The notes under the pieces were generated by a model that made no database searches, was not told where the DNA came from, and saw only the letters and a list, made by a program, of their open reading frames with translations. A stretch of DNA of 64,000 nucleotides from Neoarius graeffei (taxonomy: Eukaryota; Chordata; Actinopteri; Siluriformes; Ariidae): contig NC_083570.1 in assembly GCF_027579695.1 (NCBI RefSeq), forward strand, positions 8,976,793-9,040,792, read 5' to 3'. Positions 42,676 to 56,030 of this stretch are shown here, piece by piece (the stretch's first letter is position 1; every line of letters begins with the position of its first letter). The position numbers and the translations under genes are program-made.

Positions 42676-45600
42676 GAAGCAAGTCAAGTTTATTTGTATT
42701 GCACTTTTAACAACAGACATTGCCACAAAGCAGCTTTACAGAAAATTAAAGACTTTGACCATGAGCTAATCCATCCATCCATTATCTGTAGCCGCTTATC
42801 CTGTGCAGGGTTGTGGGCAAGCTGGAGCCTATCCCAGCTGACTATGGGCAAAAGGTTGGGTACACCCTGGACAATTCACCAGATCATTGCAGGGCTGACA
42901 CATAGAGACAAACAATCATTTGCACTCACACCTACGGTCAATTTAGAGCCACCAATTAGCCTAACCTGCATGGAGCACCAAGAGGACATGCAAGCTCCAC
43001 ACATAAAGGCCCCCGTCAGCCACTGGGCTTGAACCCAGAACCTTCTTACTGTGAGGTGACAGTGCTGTACCACCATGCCACCACATGAGCTAATTTTATC
43101 CCTAATTTATCTCCAATGAGCAAGGCTGTGGCGACGTTTGCAAGGAAAAACTCCCTCAGGCGACACGAGGAAGAAACCTTTTGAGGAACCAGACTCAAAA
43201 GGGAACCCACCCTCATTTGGGTGATAACTGATAGCATGATTATAAATAACTCTCTTCCATAACTGTGTCCTACAGAGCCACAAATTATAACTGTGTAACC
43301 AGGAACTTCATTATAGTTTTAACACGAAGTCTGTTTTGTTGAAGTTATAAACTGTTCATTGATGGAAACTTGAGTGCAAAACTGTTCAAGACAACTGCAG
43401 TCCTAAAGTTAGCAAGTCAGCTGTAGTTCTCAGACATAAATATATTACTGTAAGTGTCCAGAGCGTCTTCTAAGTATGACTTTTGACTGTCCATATGGGA
43501 CCGTCCTCCACAGGAGTGATGTGATGAGACTCCAGCCAGAAGTAGGGCATCAGGATGGATCAGGCAGGTCCGAGGAGCAGAAGAGGTCAGCATCACTGGT
43601 TTCTCAGGATTGACATGTAACTCAACAGAGACAGACAGAAGGAGGATATGAGAGAGAGAGAGAACAAAGGTTGTGAGGTATGCCCAGTGTCACCTTATGA
43701 ATAAGAACAGTATATATTTTGCGCTGAGTGCAAGCAGGGACTCTGGCAACACTAACTATGACAACATATTTAAAAGGGAGAGCCAGAAGGTAACACAGGC
43801 ATGAGGGAGCCCCGGGACATAAAGCAGCAGCCACTCCACCATCAACAAACCTGAGTGAGTGAGTGAGAGTGGGGGACTGACAACATCCATATATCCCAGT
43901 TTACCAAAACACTCTATGCCTGAGGACTCACCAGAGTTACTCCTTTACCGAATAAAAAACTATCTTGACTGAAGAGATATATTTTCAGCCTAGACTTAAA
44001 CACTGAGACTGTGTCTGAGTCCTGAACACTACTTGAAAGGTTGTTCTATAACTGTGGGGCTTTGTAAGAAAAGGCTCTGCCCCCTGATGTTGCCTTCACT
44101 ATATGAGGTACCAACAAATAACCTGCATCTTTTGATCTAAGTAGGCATGGCGGGTCATAAAGGACCAGAAGTTCGTTCAGGTACTGTGGCGCAAGACCAT
44201 TCAGTGCTTTAAAGGTCAATAGTAGGATTGTATAATCAATACGAAATTTGATTGGGAGCCAGCGCAGTGTGGATAAGACAGGGGTGATGTGGTCATATCT
44301 TCTAGTTCTAGTAAGGACCGTTGTTGCTGCATTTTGAACTAACTGGAGCTTGTTTATGCACTTATTGGAACATCCAGACAGTAAGGCATTACAGTCATCC
44401 AACCTGGAGGTAAGAAAAGCATGAACTAGTTTTTCTGCATCTTAGTGACATTAAATTTCTTATCTTGGCAATATTTCTGAGATGAAAGAAACCTATCTGG
44501 GTAATGTTATCATTATGAGTTTCAAATGAAAGACTGGAGTCGATGATCACACTGAGGTCTTTTACTGCTGCACATGAAGAAAAAAGCAGTGGACCTAAGA
44601 CAGAACCTTGTGGAACACCAAACTTTACCTCAGCATGCATAGAAAAATCACCATATACATCAAGAAACTGATAGTGATCAGTTAAATAAGAGCTGAGTCA
44701 GGAGAGGGCCGTTCTCTTAACTCCCACAACATTTTCTAGTCTATCCAGGAAAATGGAATGATCAATAGTGTCAGAGTCTGCACTAAGGTCAAGCAACACA
44801 AGCAGCGAGACACAGTCCAGATCAGATGCCAACGACAGGTCATTTACTACTTTAACCAGTGCTGTCTCTGTGCTATGATGAGGTCTAAATCCTGACTGAT
44901 ACATTTCATGGTTGTTATTCCAATGTAAATATGAGCATAACTGCTGTGCCACAGCTTTTTCTAGGATCTTGGAGATAAAGGGGAGGTTTGATAATGGCCT
45001 TTCATTGGGCTGACAGGGGTCGAGGTCAGGTTTTTTAATCAGGGGTTTGATAACTGCAAGTTTAAAGGATTTGCGTATGTAGCCAATTCTAAGGGAAGAA
45101 TTGATTATTTCTAGAAGAGCTTAAATTGCTTCTGGTATTATCTGTTTGAAGAGACATGTAGGAAAGGGATTAATACACAAGAAGAAGATTTTGATATGGA
45201 AATTAATGAAATTAATTTGATTTCTCGAAGAGGAGTAAAACATTCTAATTGCTGAGCTTATACAGTTATATTGTTAATGACTGGGTTATTTAAGTTGTCT
45301 GGGCTTAAATGAGTAGTTTGAATTTTTTTGTTGGATATTTTCAATTTTGTGATTGAAAAAAATTATGAAGTTGTTGCTGCTGCATATTGCAGGTGCATGT
45401 GTGTCTGTAGTGGTCTTTTTCTTAGTTAATTTTGCTACAGTATTAAAAAGGAATCTAGGATTATTTTGTTATCTTTGATTAGAGTGGAGAAATACATTGA
45501 TCTTGCAGCACTCGGAGCTTTTCTATACTTCAGGAAGCTCTCCTTCCATGCTAATTTGAATACGACCAATTCTACAAGGAATATCATCTAATTGTGTAAT
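42676..45600 (-). mobile_element. L2-type LINE, long but broken copy
   Basis: Minus-strand frames in order from 45.6 kb down: RT blocks (YQSGFRPHHSTETALVKVVN, LVLLDLSADSDTIDHSIF, GVPQGSVLGPLLF), VIIDSSLSFETHNDNITQI, CNALLSGCSNKCINKLQLVQ, LRWLPIKFRIDY, and the 3' UTR ending near 42680. Several frameshifts and stops. A degraded SINE (42772-43083) sits in the 3' UTR. It lies in the last intron of finTRIM copy C. Confidence 0.85.
42772..43083 (-). mobile_element. Divergent SINE inside the L2 3' UTR
   Basis: Older member of the SINE group: GTAGCCGCTTATCCTGTGCA, CAAGCTGGAGCCTATCCCAG, TTTAGAGCCACCAATTAGCC, with deletions. GAGCTAAT(CC/TT) on both sides may be the target duplication (ATGAGCTAAT). Confidence 0.75.
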
Positions 45601-46504
45601 CTCCTGCTCTCTCTCTCTCTGATATAATGTGTAAGAAACTGAGGGTGTGAGAGAGTGTCAATATGAGGCACTAATGAATTACTGGTTTAATTATGACTCA
45701 TTGTACCCCAGTGTTTAATACACGATAAACTTTATTGCGCAACATCTCTTTTCTTTCAGATTTCTGTTATCTGACTCTGGATCCCAACACGGCACATGGT
45801 TCCCTCCGTCTGTGTGAGAAGGACAGAGCGGTGAGACGCAGTTATAAAGAGAAGCTGTTCCCTTGTCACCCTGAGAGGTTTACCTCCATCGCTCAGGTGT
45901 TGTGTAAGGAGAGTGTGTGTGGACGCAGTTACTGGGAGGTGGAAAGGAGCAGTGAGGGATGTGTGTACATCTCAGTCTCATATAAAGGGACCAATAAAAA
46001 AGAGCAGCCCAGACGGACCATATTTGGGTACAACGATCAGTCGTGGAGTCTGGTGTGTTCTCGGACTCCTCTTCATTTCTATCACAACAACATTAAGACC
46101 GAGTTCGGAGTTCCGTCACCTTCCAGAATAGGAGTGTATGTGGATCACAGTGCAGGAACTCTGTCCTTCTACAGTGTCTCTGACAGGATGAAGCTCCTCC
46201 ACAGAGTCCACACCACATTCACTCAGCCTCTATACGCTGGGTTTACTCTGTGGGCTCCTGAATCAGTTGTCAGGTTTTCTGATCCACAATAATGGATCAT
46301 TAATGTATCGTATCCTGTACTGAGTGCTGCGGAGTTCTGGTCTGAAGGTGTTGATTAATTCCCTATAACAGCAGCTCTGACAGTAGTGCAGCTGCAAATC
46401 ATTAGTGTTTCTATAGTAACAGCTCGTGTGTGTTTCTCACAAGCATTCCACCTAAAATACTCTCTCTTACTGCCACTCGACATGAACATGGTGGTCTCTG
46501 AAAG

Positions 46505-48530
46505 ACTATACAGGCATCTGCCCAGGAGGTTGTGCCAGTTTTATGGCTTGAGCAGTTTTTCGTCTCTTGTGTCTCTCATCCTTTGATTTCCGTCGATTGG
46601 ATTCAAAGGTCTCAACTCCATTGCAGACCACACGCCTCCAGAGCAGTCCATCAGTTGATGCTGTAGCCCAATCAATAATCCCACACTCTTTAAAAGTTCT
46701 TTTTAGGGCATCCTTGTATCTCTTCTTAGGAGCACCAATGCTTCTCATTCCTGTGGATCGCTGACTGAAGAAAAGCTGTTTTGGAAGTTGTTTTGCATCC
46801 ATTTTAACAACATGTCCATACCACCTCAGCCTATTTTGCTGAAGCATAGCCTCGATGCTTGTTAAGGAGGCTCTATCAAGAATTGCAGCATTGGTAACAC
46901 GATCATACCATTGGGCGTTCATGATGGATCGTACCGTAGGCATCTTCAGTGAAATTTCTCAAGTTGTTTTACTTGATATTGGTACGTAGTCCATGTTTTT
47001 GACCCATACAGGAGCGTTGGTATTATAGTGGCATTATAGACTCTTATTTTAGTTTTCAACTCAAGTTCGTGATGATCAAAATCATGCTTGCGTAGCTTGC
47101 CAAAAGCTGTTGCTCCAGCACTGATGTTGTTATTAATTTCATGGTCAAGGGAAATATCACCTGACACATAGCTGATGAGATATTTAAAGTGTGGGACTAC
47201 CTTAAGAACAGTTCCATCCACAGAAATTTCAGGTTGGGTGGTGATTGGGATGGAGGTGTCAGAGGCAGGTCGACACACCTCTGTTTTAGTGCAGTTCAGT
47301 GATAGCCTGAGTCTTTTGTAGGCTTCTGCAAAGGCATCTGTGATTCTCTGCAAGCCAGCTTCTGAGTATGAACAGAGCGCAGCATCATCAGCATACTGAA
47401 GTTCCACAACTGAGGCTGTAGACACCTTACTTTTAGCTTGCAAATGATGTAGGTTGTACCATTGTATTGATAAACTATCTGTATTCCATGATAAGAAGAA
47501 GAAGAACAACAACTTTATTCATCACATGTACACTTGTGAAATTCCTCTCTGCATTTAACCCATCTGAAGTAGTGAACGCACACGTGAGCAATGAGCACAA
47601 ACACGTACTCAGAGCAGTGGGCAGCCGTGCTACAGCAGCCAGGGAGCAGTTAGGGGTTAGGTGCCTCGCTCAAGAGCACCTCAACCTAAGGGCACCCCAT
47701 GTTAACCTAACGACATGCCTTTGGGCTCTGGTGGAAACCAGAGCACCTGGAGGAAACCCATGCAGACTCCACACACAAAGGCCCCCGTCAGCCGCTGGGC
47801 TCAAACCCAGAACCTTCTTGCTGTGAGGTGACAGTCAAGTCAAGTTTATTTGTATAGCGCTTTTAACAAACATTGTCGCAAAGCAGCTTTACAGAATTTG
47901 AATGACTTAAAACATGAGCTAATTGTATCCCTAATCTATCCCCAATGAGCAAGCCTGTGGCGACGGTGGCAAGGAAAAACTCCCTCAGACTACATGAGGA
48001 AGAAACCTCGAGAGGAACCAGACTCAAAAGGGAACCCATCCTCATTTGGGCAACAACAGACAGCATGACTATAATATTAACAGTTTTAACATGAGGACAG
48101 TTTCGTTGATGTTATAATTCTTCATTGATGGAAACTTGAGTGCAAAACTGTTCATGATAACTGCAGTCCTAAAGTTAGCAAGTCAACTTTAGTCCTCAGC
48201 CATAAAAGCATTACTGTAAGAGTCCAGAGCGTCCTCCAGGTATAAGTCCAGTAACAGTGCTAACCACTACACCACCGTGCTGCCCAGATAATGCAAATTC
48301 GGCTTGGCTACATGCAGGACAGCACCTGTGAAGAGAGCAAACAATGTAGTGGCTACACAGCTTTGTATTACACTAACTTTCACAGGAAAAGGTTCCAGTT
48401 CTTCATCTTCACAGAGAACAGAAACAGTCATCCCATCATGGAGAAGACGAATCATTGTGATCAGTTTATCTGGGCACCAGGAATTCTCCAAAGAACCTCT
48501 CTATTCACTGAGAGCAAGAGATACTAAGAA
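46505..48530 (-). mobile_element. Non-LTR retrotransposon ORF2 remnant
   Basis: From right to left on the minus strand: an RT block (MIRLLHDGMTVSVLCEDEEL, VIQSCVATTLFAL) at 48267-48491, then after an inserted SINE, ELQYADDAALCSYSEAGLQR (YADD box), HFKYLISYVSGD, RVYNATIIPTLLYGSKTWTT, and after one frame break RSIMNAQWYDRVTNAAILDR, LRWYGHVVKMD, GAPKKRYKDALKRTFKECGI. The layout is that of an RT plus C-terminal region of a LINE; I cannot name the clade. Broken by frameshift and insertion. Confidence 0.8.
47490..48285 (-). mobile_element. Second SINE type, with an L2 3' tail inserted
   Basis: A different SINE (CTTTATTCATCACATGTACA start; CTCGCTCAAGAGCACCTCAA; head complement GTGCTAACCACTACACCACC) is split by an L2 3' UTR (about 47834-48245). 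GATAA flanks the whole. It interrupts the LINE ORF2 at 46505-48530. Confidence 0.75.
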
Positions 48531-48539
48531 ATACTGAAT

Positions 48540-49020
48540 AACGTAGAACTCCAGCATCATGAAGCTGAGAAATTTACTGGATTTATTGTCTTTTTTTTTT
48601 TAACGAGACTAAAAAGCTGCTGTTCCATTAAACCCAGTTACAGTATGACACACAGCAGGGACCGAATAAACCATTCATCTCATCATGAATCAATATTATT
48701 GATTATATTTATGATAAGACAAGTTTTCAGTCTGTTCTGATGTGAGTTCAGCAAAAATATTGAAAATGGTTCATTTCTTGCAGCGTCACGTGTCCATGAG
48801 CATCCTCTAGTGGTCAGAAATGATAAGACAAGTTTAAATTGCAGTCATTTAAATTTAATGAATAAATCACTCAATTTTTCATTTTCTGAAAATTTATAAA
48901 GAAATAAATGGCTAAAGTGAGATAAAGGAATTCTTTAAAGTGAATTTGATTTTATTGTCGCCTACACATGAATGTTAAATGGTAAATGTGGCCAGAGATC
49001 GATTTCTGTACTTCAATAGA
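48540..49020. other. AT-rich spacer, no gene
   Basis: Contains a poly-T run and no coding signal. Nothing recognisable. Confidence 0.5.
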
Positions 49021-49960
49021 AAGTATCATGTATGTCATTTATGTTCTTTTCCCATTTTGTCCTTTCTTTCTGTCCATGAAGTGTATGCGGTGAAATCACA
49101 TTTTAAAATCAGAACTCCAGATAGAATTCTATAATATGCGAATACAATCGAGTTATTTGGAGGCTCAGTTTTACAGAGTAGCACCACATCACTGAAAAAC
49201 AACAACAACAACAACAAAAAAACCCCAGCAGCCTTTCAACATCAATTCTGTATCTTCACTAAAAGACACACAAGAGGATTTACAGCAGGACCGTGTCTTA
49301 CTACAAGCACTAAAAACTACCACATTGTGTTCATTAAGGATGGAAATAAAGCAGAAATATTTCACTGTCATCTGCACTTCAGTGTCATTTGTTCTGCTGA
49401 AATATTTTCCTCATTCTGTCAGTTTGGAATTTAGTGAGGAGTGAAAATTAATTGAAATAAATGACTTTATTACCACAAGGGGAGTCAAAACCTGATTTGA
49501 TTTATTTTGCATTGTTTATTGCTAATAGAAGTCCCACTTTCTCATGAACAGATTGTTGAGATGGAAATGAAGTTGGTAGATGAATATGTTTGAGATCAGA
49601 GATCCTGAGTCGCCTCAATCAGTCATTAGACGTGTCTTTGAGAAGTAGGAGAACACTGGAGAACCAGGAGGAAACCCACACTGACATGGGTCATTTTACC
49701 TTTGGGTCATTTTAACATTGTTAACAGACTGAAATGAATCTCCTGAAAGGCAGAAGAAAGAAATCTGCGAGTAGTGTTAACACAAGACTTTATCTAATCC
49801 CAGTCAGTGCAGGGTTCAAACCCCATCCACCAGAAATATCATTAAAATCAAAGGGAAAGGCAGAGACGAGGCGAGATCATCAACAGGAGATCTATCCAGA
49901 ATAAACACGGCTCACAACTGAGGAGATTTACTAACACACTGGAAGGGTTCACAGTTACTG
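49020..49960. repeat. Segmental duplicate D2, 3' flank of finTRIM copy B
   Basis: 49030-49570 matches 25620-26145, and 49545-49960 matches 56030-56450 (GATTGTTGAGATGGAAATGA, GATCCTGAGTCGCCTCAATC, GCAGAAGAAAGAAATCTGC). So this block recurs in register with the finTRIM units and marks a tandem duplication period of about 6.5 kb. Confidence 0.85.
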
Positions 49961-50950
49961 TAGGATCATTGTGCATTTTATAACAACAGACAGGAAATGA
50001 GTGGAGGAAGTGAAGTTATTCAAAATGTGTAAAGGCGCCCTCTGGTGGTCTGGAGGAGAAATGTCCAGGTTAAATATTACAGTGTTCATCCACGTTTCTT
50101 TTATTTTTATTTGTGAACCAACAGGTCTAAAATAATTTTACTTCAATGAGCTGTTACTATAGAAACAAGAACGTATTAGAGCAAGCCCATTAATATAAAC
50201 CTGCACTACTGTCAGAGCTGCTGTTATAGAAAATTAATCAACACCTTCTGACCAATCAGAATAGACAACTGGAACATAATTGTTTTGTTTTTGTTTTTTG
50301 CTTTATTTGATTGAAAATTAAAAGGATTTTAAAAAAAAGTTTTTCCAACAATCATGTTGAGAATCTAAATCAGGAGTCAGACCACAGACAGATCCAGTTC
50401 ACAGAGACAGATTTATCATCATTACTCACACACACAATATATGACAACATTAAAAGAGATGTTTTTTGGAGGAAAGTCAGTTGTAGGTTTACAGTGATTT
50501 TCACAAACACATATTTAAGACACTGTAGTTATTTCCCACAGATTAAATAATCTAAAAAATATCCATCCAAAGTGGAGAAAAACCCCGTTGTGTATCAATA
50601 CAGCGGCTTGCTGACATCCTGACCTCAGTATTAAAAGCTTCTGTCTGAAAATGAGTTCAGCACAGAAACTCCATCGCTGGGGGAAACTTTATTCTCCTGT
50701 GCTCTTATCTTTTATTCTGCAAAGCTTTGATTGTAATATTTGAATAAAAATCACAAACTCACAGATAAACCTGGATTTATAAGGTTCTATCTGCGGGCCA
50801 ATCATCATCCAGGCTGAATATGGGATGAACACGACATCGGCATATTTTATAATCTAAATATTAAAATGAGTGTTTTTGTGCAGCTGGATTGTGTTCTAGT
50901 GAAACAGACAACTGAGCAACAACGTGCAGGAATTTTACCGAAAACACTAC
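49961..50950. other. Repeat-rich spacer downstream of copy B
   Basis: Includes a common fish repeat (CTGTCAGAGCTGCTGTTATA at about 50210) also seen near 34490 and 46370, and 50595-50790, which recurs at 58190-58375. One 79-codon frame at 50311-50550 has no recognisable motif. No convincing gene; part may be 3' UTR of copy B. Confidence 0.5.
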
Positions 50951-50956
50951 ACACTT

Positions 50957-52910
50957 TTATTCTGGATCACACAATCTCACTGGAGAACCAGAAAACAAGG
51001 AGAACCCAGCGTATAGAGTCTGAGTGAATGTGGTGTGGACTCTGTGGAGGAGCTTCATCGTGTCAGAGACGCTGTAGAAGGACAGAGTTCCTGCACTGTG
51101 ATCCACATACACTCCTATTCTGGAGGGGGATGGAACTCTGAGATCAGTCTTAATGCTGTTGTGATAGAAAGAGAGAGAAGAAAAAGAACAGCACAGACTC
51201 CAGGACTGATTGTTGAATCCAAACCGACACTCATCACCCCGTCCTTTCCTGCTGATGTCTTTATATGAGACTGATATGTCCACACCAACACCGCTCCACT
51301 CCACCTCCCAGTAACAGCGTCCACACACACTCTCCTTACACAACACCTGCCCCCAGTAATCAAATCTCTCTGGATGATCAGAGTAACGCTGCTCTCTCTC
51401 ACTGCATCTCACCGCTCTGTTCTTCTCAGACAGAATGAGGTGACGATGTGCTGTGTTGGGATCCAGAGTCAGATAACAGAAATCTAAAATAAAAGAGAAA
51501 AACAAACTGAACAATGTGAACATGAATATCCGCGCTGGGGGCGTGGTCACGAAAACAGCAGTTCGGTTGCAGTGAAAACTTTTCTCTGTAGAACCCTGTC
51601 ACTCCCCCCTCCCCCCACTCTGGGCTCAAGAACACAACAAAAGGGCAATAATATAACAACAACCAATCAGAATCCAGATACAACAGCCAATCAGAATCCA
51701 GATACAACAACCAATCAGAATTCAGATACATTCAGTTGCCAAGTAAAATTGTAACCTGTCAAAGTTCTCGAGCCCTCGTGCTGTTTTACCGTTAGATCAA
51801 TCACTTATCAGCTTAAACTAGCATTCTAAACCTAGTTAAAGATCCCACAGAAGAGAGCGACTCCCCCTGCCAGCCTCATGGAACTGAATAAGTTGACTTA
51901 ATTAAAAAGTTTACTGTTCTATGAAAGGGTGTATTTGCATGATCATTATTATTTTACTAGTGGCATAAAATTGTCTTGAAAAGACGTCAACAATAATATC
52001 GTTTATCACAATAATTTCTGAGACAATATATCGTCCAACAAAATTTGTTATCGTGACAGGCCCAGAAGCGTGTGTGTGTGTGTGTGTGTGTGTGTGCTTT
52101 AGATGTACATTTCAGAAACTCTTCTCTGCTCTGTGGTTCTGGTCCTGAAATGATCTGAACTGCTGCAGCTGTGGAGAGAAAAATAGAAACATGAGTTTGT
52201 GTAAAAGATGGAAAGAGTTTAAAGTGATCCAGTCAGTTTATTCATTTTAAATCAGTGTTTTAGTTCAAAGTGTCGGGTGAATAAAGTGTCTGCAGAAAAG
52301 AAAGCAGGAGCATCGCTAAGAAATAACACATCACTGTGTTTCTCCAGCAGGAACAGCTCCTCTTACCATGTGGAGGGATTTTGTTGAATTCCTCCTCACA
52401 GAATTCCTCGAGTCTCTTTTTCAGATCTGAGAGAGAATTCCTCACTCCATCAAATGAGAGATGTTGATGGACAGTGACGCTGGATGTGTGAAAATCTGGT
52501 CTGTGAAGTGGAGGAGAGCGACGTCCAGAAGCTAAAACCTACAGAAAGCAAATGAAATGTAAAACCCACTTGTGATGTCAGACAGGGACATTTATTGTTC
52601 CCTTAATGAGAGGTGTTTTAGAGAGTGTGTGAGGAACAGCTGGCTCTGTAGATCAGACAGTGAGTGTTACCTGGAGGAAATGGATGTGATCGTGTGTGTG
52701 TGAAAGCTGCTCCAGCTCAGTGACTCTCCTCTGAAGATCAGCAATCTCCTGCTCCAGTTGCTCCAGGAGTCGTTCAGCTCGACTCAGTTCAGCCTTCTCC
52801 TGATCTCTGATCAGCTCCGTCACCTCCCAGCGCTTTTTCTCCATGGAGCTGATCAGCTCAGTAAAGATCCTCTCACTGTCCTCCACTGCTGTCTGTGCAC
52901 TGAGCTGTTA

Positions 52911-52952
<42 letters not shown>

Positions 52953-55342
52953 TTTAAAGCTCATCTATCATTCCCTCTCTTACTGGGACTGTAAATGCCT
53001 CGTTGTCCATGTTGTGTGTGTTTCTAGGAGCAGCTCTGTCTCTGCTCACTGCTCACCTTTATAGTGTTCACAGCCTGTTTCAGCTCCTGCACCTTCTTCT
53101 GCTTCTCCTGGATTCTCTGCTGGGATTTCATCTGCTCCTCCTTTAACTCACTCTGAGGACAAATAAAATACATTCAGCTTTTTATACAGTACGAGCGAAC
53201 TGGTTCCATATTAATGTCAGTTCAAAGTACATTCATGTTTCACTCTGAAGGTTATGTACTCTGTGTGTGTGTGAGAGAGAGAGAAATGTTCAGTAACTGA
53301 TCTGGGCTGGGTTTCCCGAAAGCCTCTTAAGGCCAAGAGAGTTTTAAATGACCTCTTAAGATCCATCATCAAGCTAACGTGGTTTTCCCGAACAACATCG
53401 TAGCACAAGTCGTCCTTTAGTTTGCTCGGAATTTACGAGAGACCCGGAGCACTCGTTCAAAACAAAGAGCGACTCGCTCGCTGCCGAATCCACAGAATGC
53501 GCATGCGGCTCTGAGGGACTCTCACAGTCAGCGGGGGAAACTGGGGTTGAATCTGCTGGTGGTGTTCAATTAGTTTTCTTCTACATTGCAAATACATCGA
53601 GTTAATTATCAGAGGTGGACAGTAACGAAGTACATTTACTTGAGTTCTGTACTGAAGTACACTTTTTGAGTATCTGTACTTTACTTGAGTATTTTTTATG
53701 GAAACTTATGACTTTAACTTCACTACATTTGAAAGACAAATATCGTACTTTTTACTCCACTACATTTCTATCAAGGTCCTCGTTACTCGTTACTATGAAG
53801 CAGCTTTGAAAGTGGATGTTTTTTTCTTTTCTTTTCTAAAACGTGATTGATTTTTCCGCAGTTGACACTGAGACAGTCTATCAGTAATCACTAGGGTCAC
53901 GTCACATCCATAGACTGGATAAAATCAAGATCAATGATTTCTCCGCAGCATTATTTAACACGATCAGTTGATGGCAGAATGGAAGGAGGTGGTTCTTCTG
54001 GGGAATGCACACACCCACGGTTCTATAGCTAGAACCCATGGTTCAGTTTTCTGAAAGGAATAAAGAGTCATTTCATTTTAAATGTTTGCTTTGTTTGCCT
54101 AAAACAGAGCACATCACAACCTACAAAAACTTGCCATCCAACCTGCTGACGCATATTGACGGATATAAACGTTTTATTCCAGGAGAAAGCTTGCAGTGAA
54201 GTTGTCTGTGCTTTTAGACCTAGCGATAACATTGCAATCGCTACACAGTCTGATTAGTCAAATGACTTTCTATGGATTTTCCCGCCAAGTTGCCATAGTC
54301 TTGTCCACGGCTAATTTTTACACATCGCTAGTTAACTTGGACACTGTTAGTTATGTCCAATATGATTGCCTTCAGGGACGCGAACTACAAAGACGCTCTT
54401 CGTCCTGTTGCTCTTTATACTCCTTCTTATGAGTCAGTTCGGGAAAAGCACGTACAGAGACAACGTTCATTCCTTAAGAGAGTCTCTCAACTCTCTCTTT
54501 AGGTCTGAAGGGCAACGTTATCAGGAAACCCACCCCGAACCAGATTACGACCATCACTGAAGATAAATTTAACACTCTGTTCACCAGAACACAGACAATT
54601 TTAATCAGCTTTTACAGAATCCTTCTGATTGAGACACACATTGAAATTAAAGTTCAAATCATATCACTGACTAAAGCACCTGTTTCTAGATGGGAAACTA
54701 TAATTAAGATGATTTAATTCTGGAAAGATTTCTAGTTCTCACCTGTTTCTCAGCTCTTTCTGTTGCAACTGAAACAGCGTCATGGTCTTTATGTTTATCC
54801 AACATGCACAAATAACAGATGCAGGTTTGATCAGTACGACAGTAGATCTCAATCAGCTTGTTATGTTCAGAGCAGATCTTCTCTTGGAGTTTTGCTGAGG
54901 CTTCAATTAATGTGTGTTTTTTCAAAGCAGGACGTTCAAGATGAGGTTTCAGATGAATTTCACAAAATGAAGTCAAACAAATCAGACAGGACTTGACGGC
55001 TTTGTGTTTTCTCCCGGTGCAGAAATCACACTCCACATCTCCAGGTCCAGCGTAACAGTGAGCAGGAGAAGCAGCTTGGACTTCAGTCTTCTTCAGTTTC
55101 TCCACCACTTCATCCAGCATGTTGTTTCTGCGTAGAACAGGCCTTGTCGTGAAAGTGTCTCTGCACTGAGGACAGCTGTAGACGCCCTTCTGATCCTCCT
55201 GATCCCAGCAGCCATTAATACACACCTTACAGAAACTGTGACCACAGGAGATAGTCACCGGATCCTTCAGGAGATCCAGACACACTGGACACATGAACTG
55301 GTCCACAGAAAGCTGATCTACTGAAATACTGGCCTCAGCCAT
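50957..55342 (-). CDS. finTRIM-like gene copy B, complete RING/B-box/coiled-coil/B30.2
   Basis: Six exons on the minus strand, all with consensus splice sites and matching phases: 54743-55342 (200 codons, RING C3HC4 and two B-boxes, MAEASISVDQLSVDQFMCPV), 53057-53152 (96 nt), 52671-52904 (234 nt), 52367-52538 (172 nt), 52107-52166 (60 nt), 50957-51483 (B30.2). The join into the last exon gives YFCYLTLDPNTAH, the standard PRY start. SPRY blocks CYWEVEWSGVGVDISVSYKD, NNQSWSLCCS and RIGVYVDHSAGTLSFYSVSD are intact. The product, about 430 residues, would be a cytoplasmic RING E3 ligase-like TRIM of the fish-expanded group, where the B30.2 domain recognises the target. It differs from A by three extra residues after SVDQ. 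The best candidate for a working gene in the cluster. Confidence 0.87.
51655..51735. repeat. Three tandem copies of AACCAATCAGAATCCAGATAC
   Basis: About 25-base units repeated three times in the intron before the B30.2 exon of copy B. Each unit carries CCAATCAG, a CCAAT-box-like word; no function is implied. Confidence 0.85.
52910..52950. repeat. (CA)n microsatellite
   Basis: ACAC run directly beside the acceptor of the 234-nt coiled-coil exon of copy B; on the minus strand it forms part of the (GT)n tract before CCTAACAG. Copy A has the same at 4473-4496, shorter. Confidence 0.9.
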
Positions 55343-55559
55343 TTTCCTGAAATCGCAATGAGAGAGAGAGATCAGTTTTGTTTTCTCTGAAATGACAAGT
55401 TACTTCCTGGTTCTGTGTGTGAAAGAGAGAGAGTGATAGAGAGAGGAGGAGCACAAACACAGAGAGATCATGAACACTCCTCTATTAACCATTTCATCTC
55501 CCTTCAGTGCAGAAATTTAACCCATGTAGCCACACTGATTAGGATTAATTTCATGAAAT

Positions 55560-56030
55560 ACTCACAGAATGGATCTTAATTTTCTGGACTTTTCCACCTA
55601 CTGACACCTCAAGCACAACTTTCAGCCTTGTTGATAAATTACAATTGTTTCACTTCAACAGCTTTTTCCTCGTGACATCGTTAAACTGATCTTCATCCCT
55701 AAAGAATGTTGGAGCCATTTTAAAAGTGAGGAGGACGCAGCTGTCAGGAAGGAAAACCATATTTTATTGATTTCGCATTGTTTATTACGAAATCACAAAA
55801 GTGGACCTTTTTTTCAACATAATCTCCATTTCACTCAGTATGAGCGCTCCAGGCTTAACAAGAGCCTGAACTCTTCATGACCTGCTGTTTGTGGAAACTT
55901 ATCCACTTTGTGTTGGGTCACATCCCACCACCTCATCACAGATTAGTTTCCTGGAGCAGCATGCCTCATCCTGTTTTATTCCTGACATCATGATTTATCA
56001 AGAACATTATTCCTGGTCGATGAAGAATTT
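55560..56030. other. Spacer upstream of copy B, no gene
   Basis: Contains text such as TGGAAACTTATCCACTTTGT with faint resemblance to mariner-type transposase debris, but no frame is readable. Confidence 0.35.

Larger units (their letters stand above)
41076..46292 (+). pseudogene. finTRIM-like gene copy C (RING, coiled coil, B30.2), degraded
   Basis: Plus-strand exons: 41076-41387 (104 codons; RING intact, [20 protein letters not shown]), 41716-41817 (102 nt coiled coil), 41942-about 42133 (coiled coil), 45760-46292 (B30.2). Exon 1 jumps from VEKLKKKTEVSSCFCEHNTE to the donor, so both B-boxes are missing compared with copies A and B. The second coiled-coil exon breaks off after LQRRV into a TGG-TGA stop. 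The linker exons (172 and 60 nt) are not seen. The B30.2 exon is complete: FCYLTLDPNTAH (PRY), YWEVERSSEG, NDQSWSLVC, RIGVYVDHSAGTLSFYSVSD (SPRY). An L2 LINE fills the last intron. Probably a pseudogene, although RING and B30.2 remain open. Confidence 0.8.
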
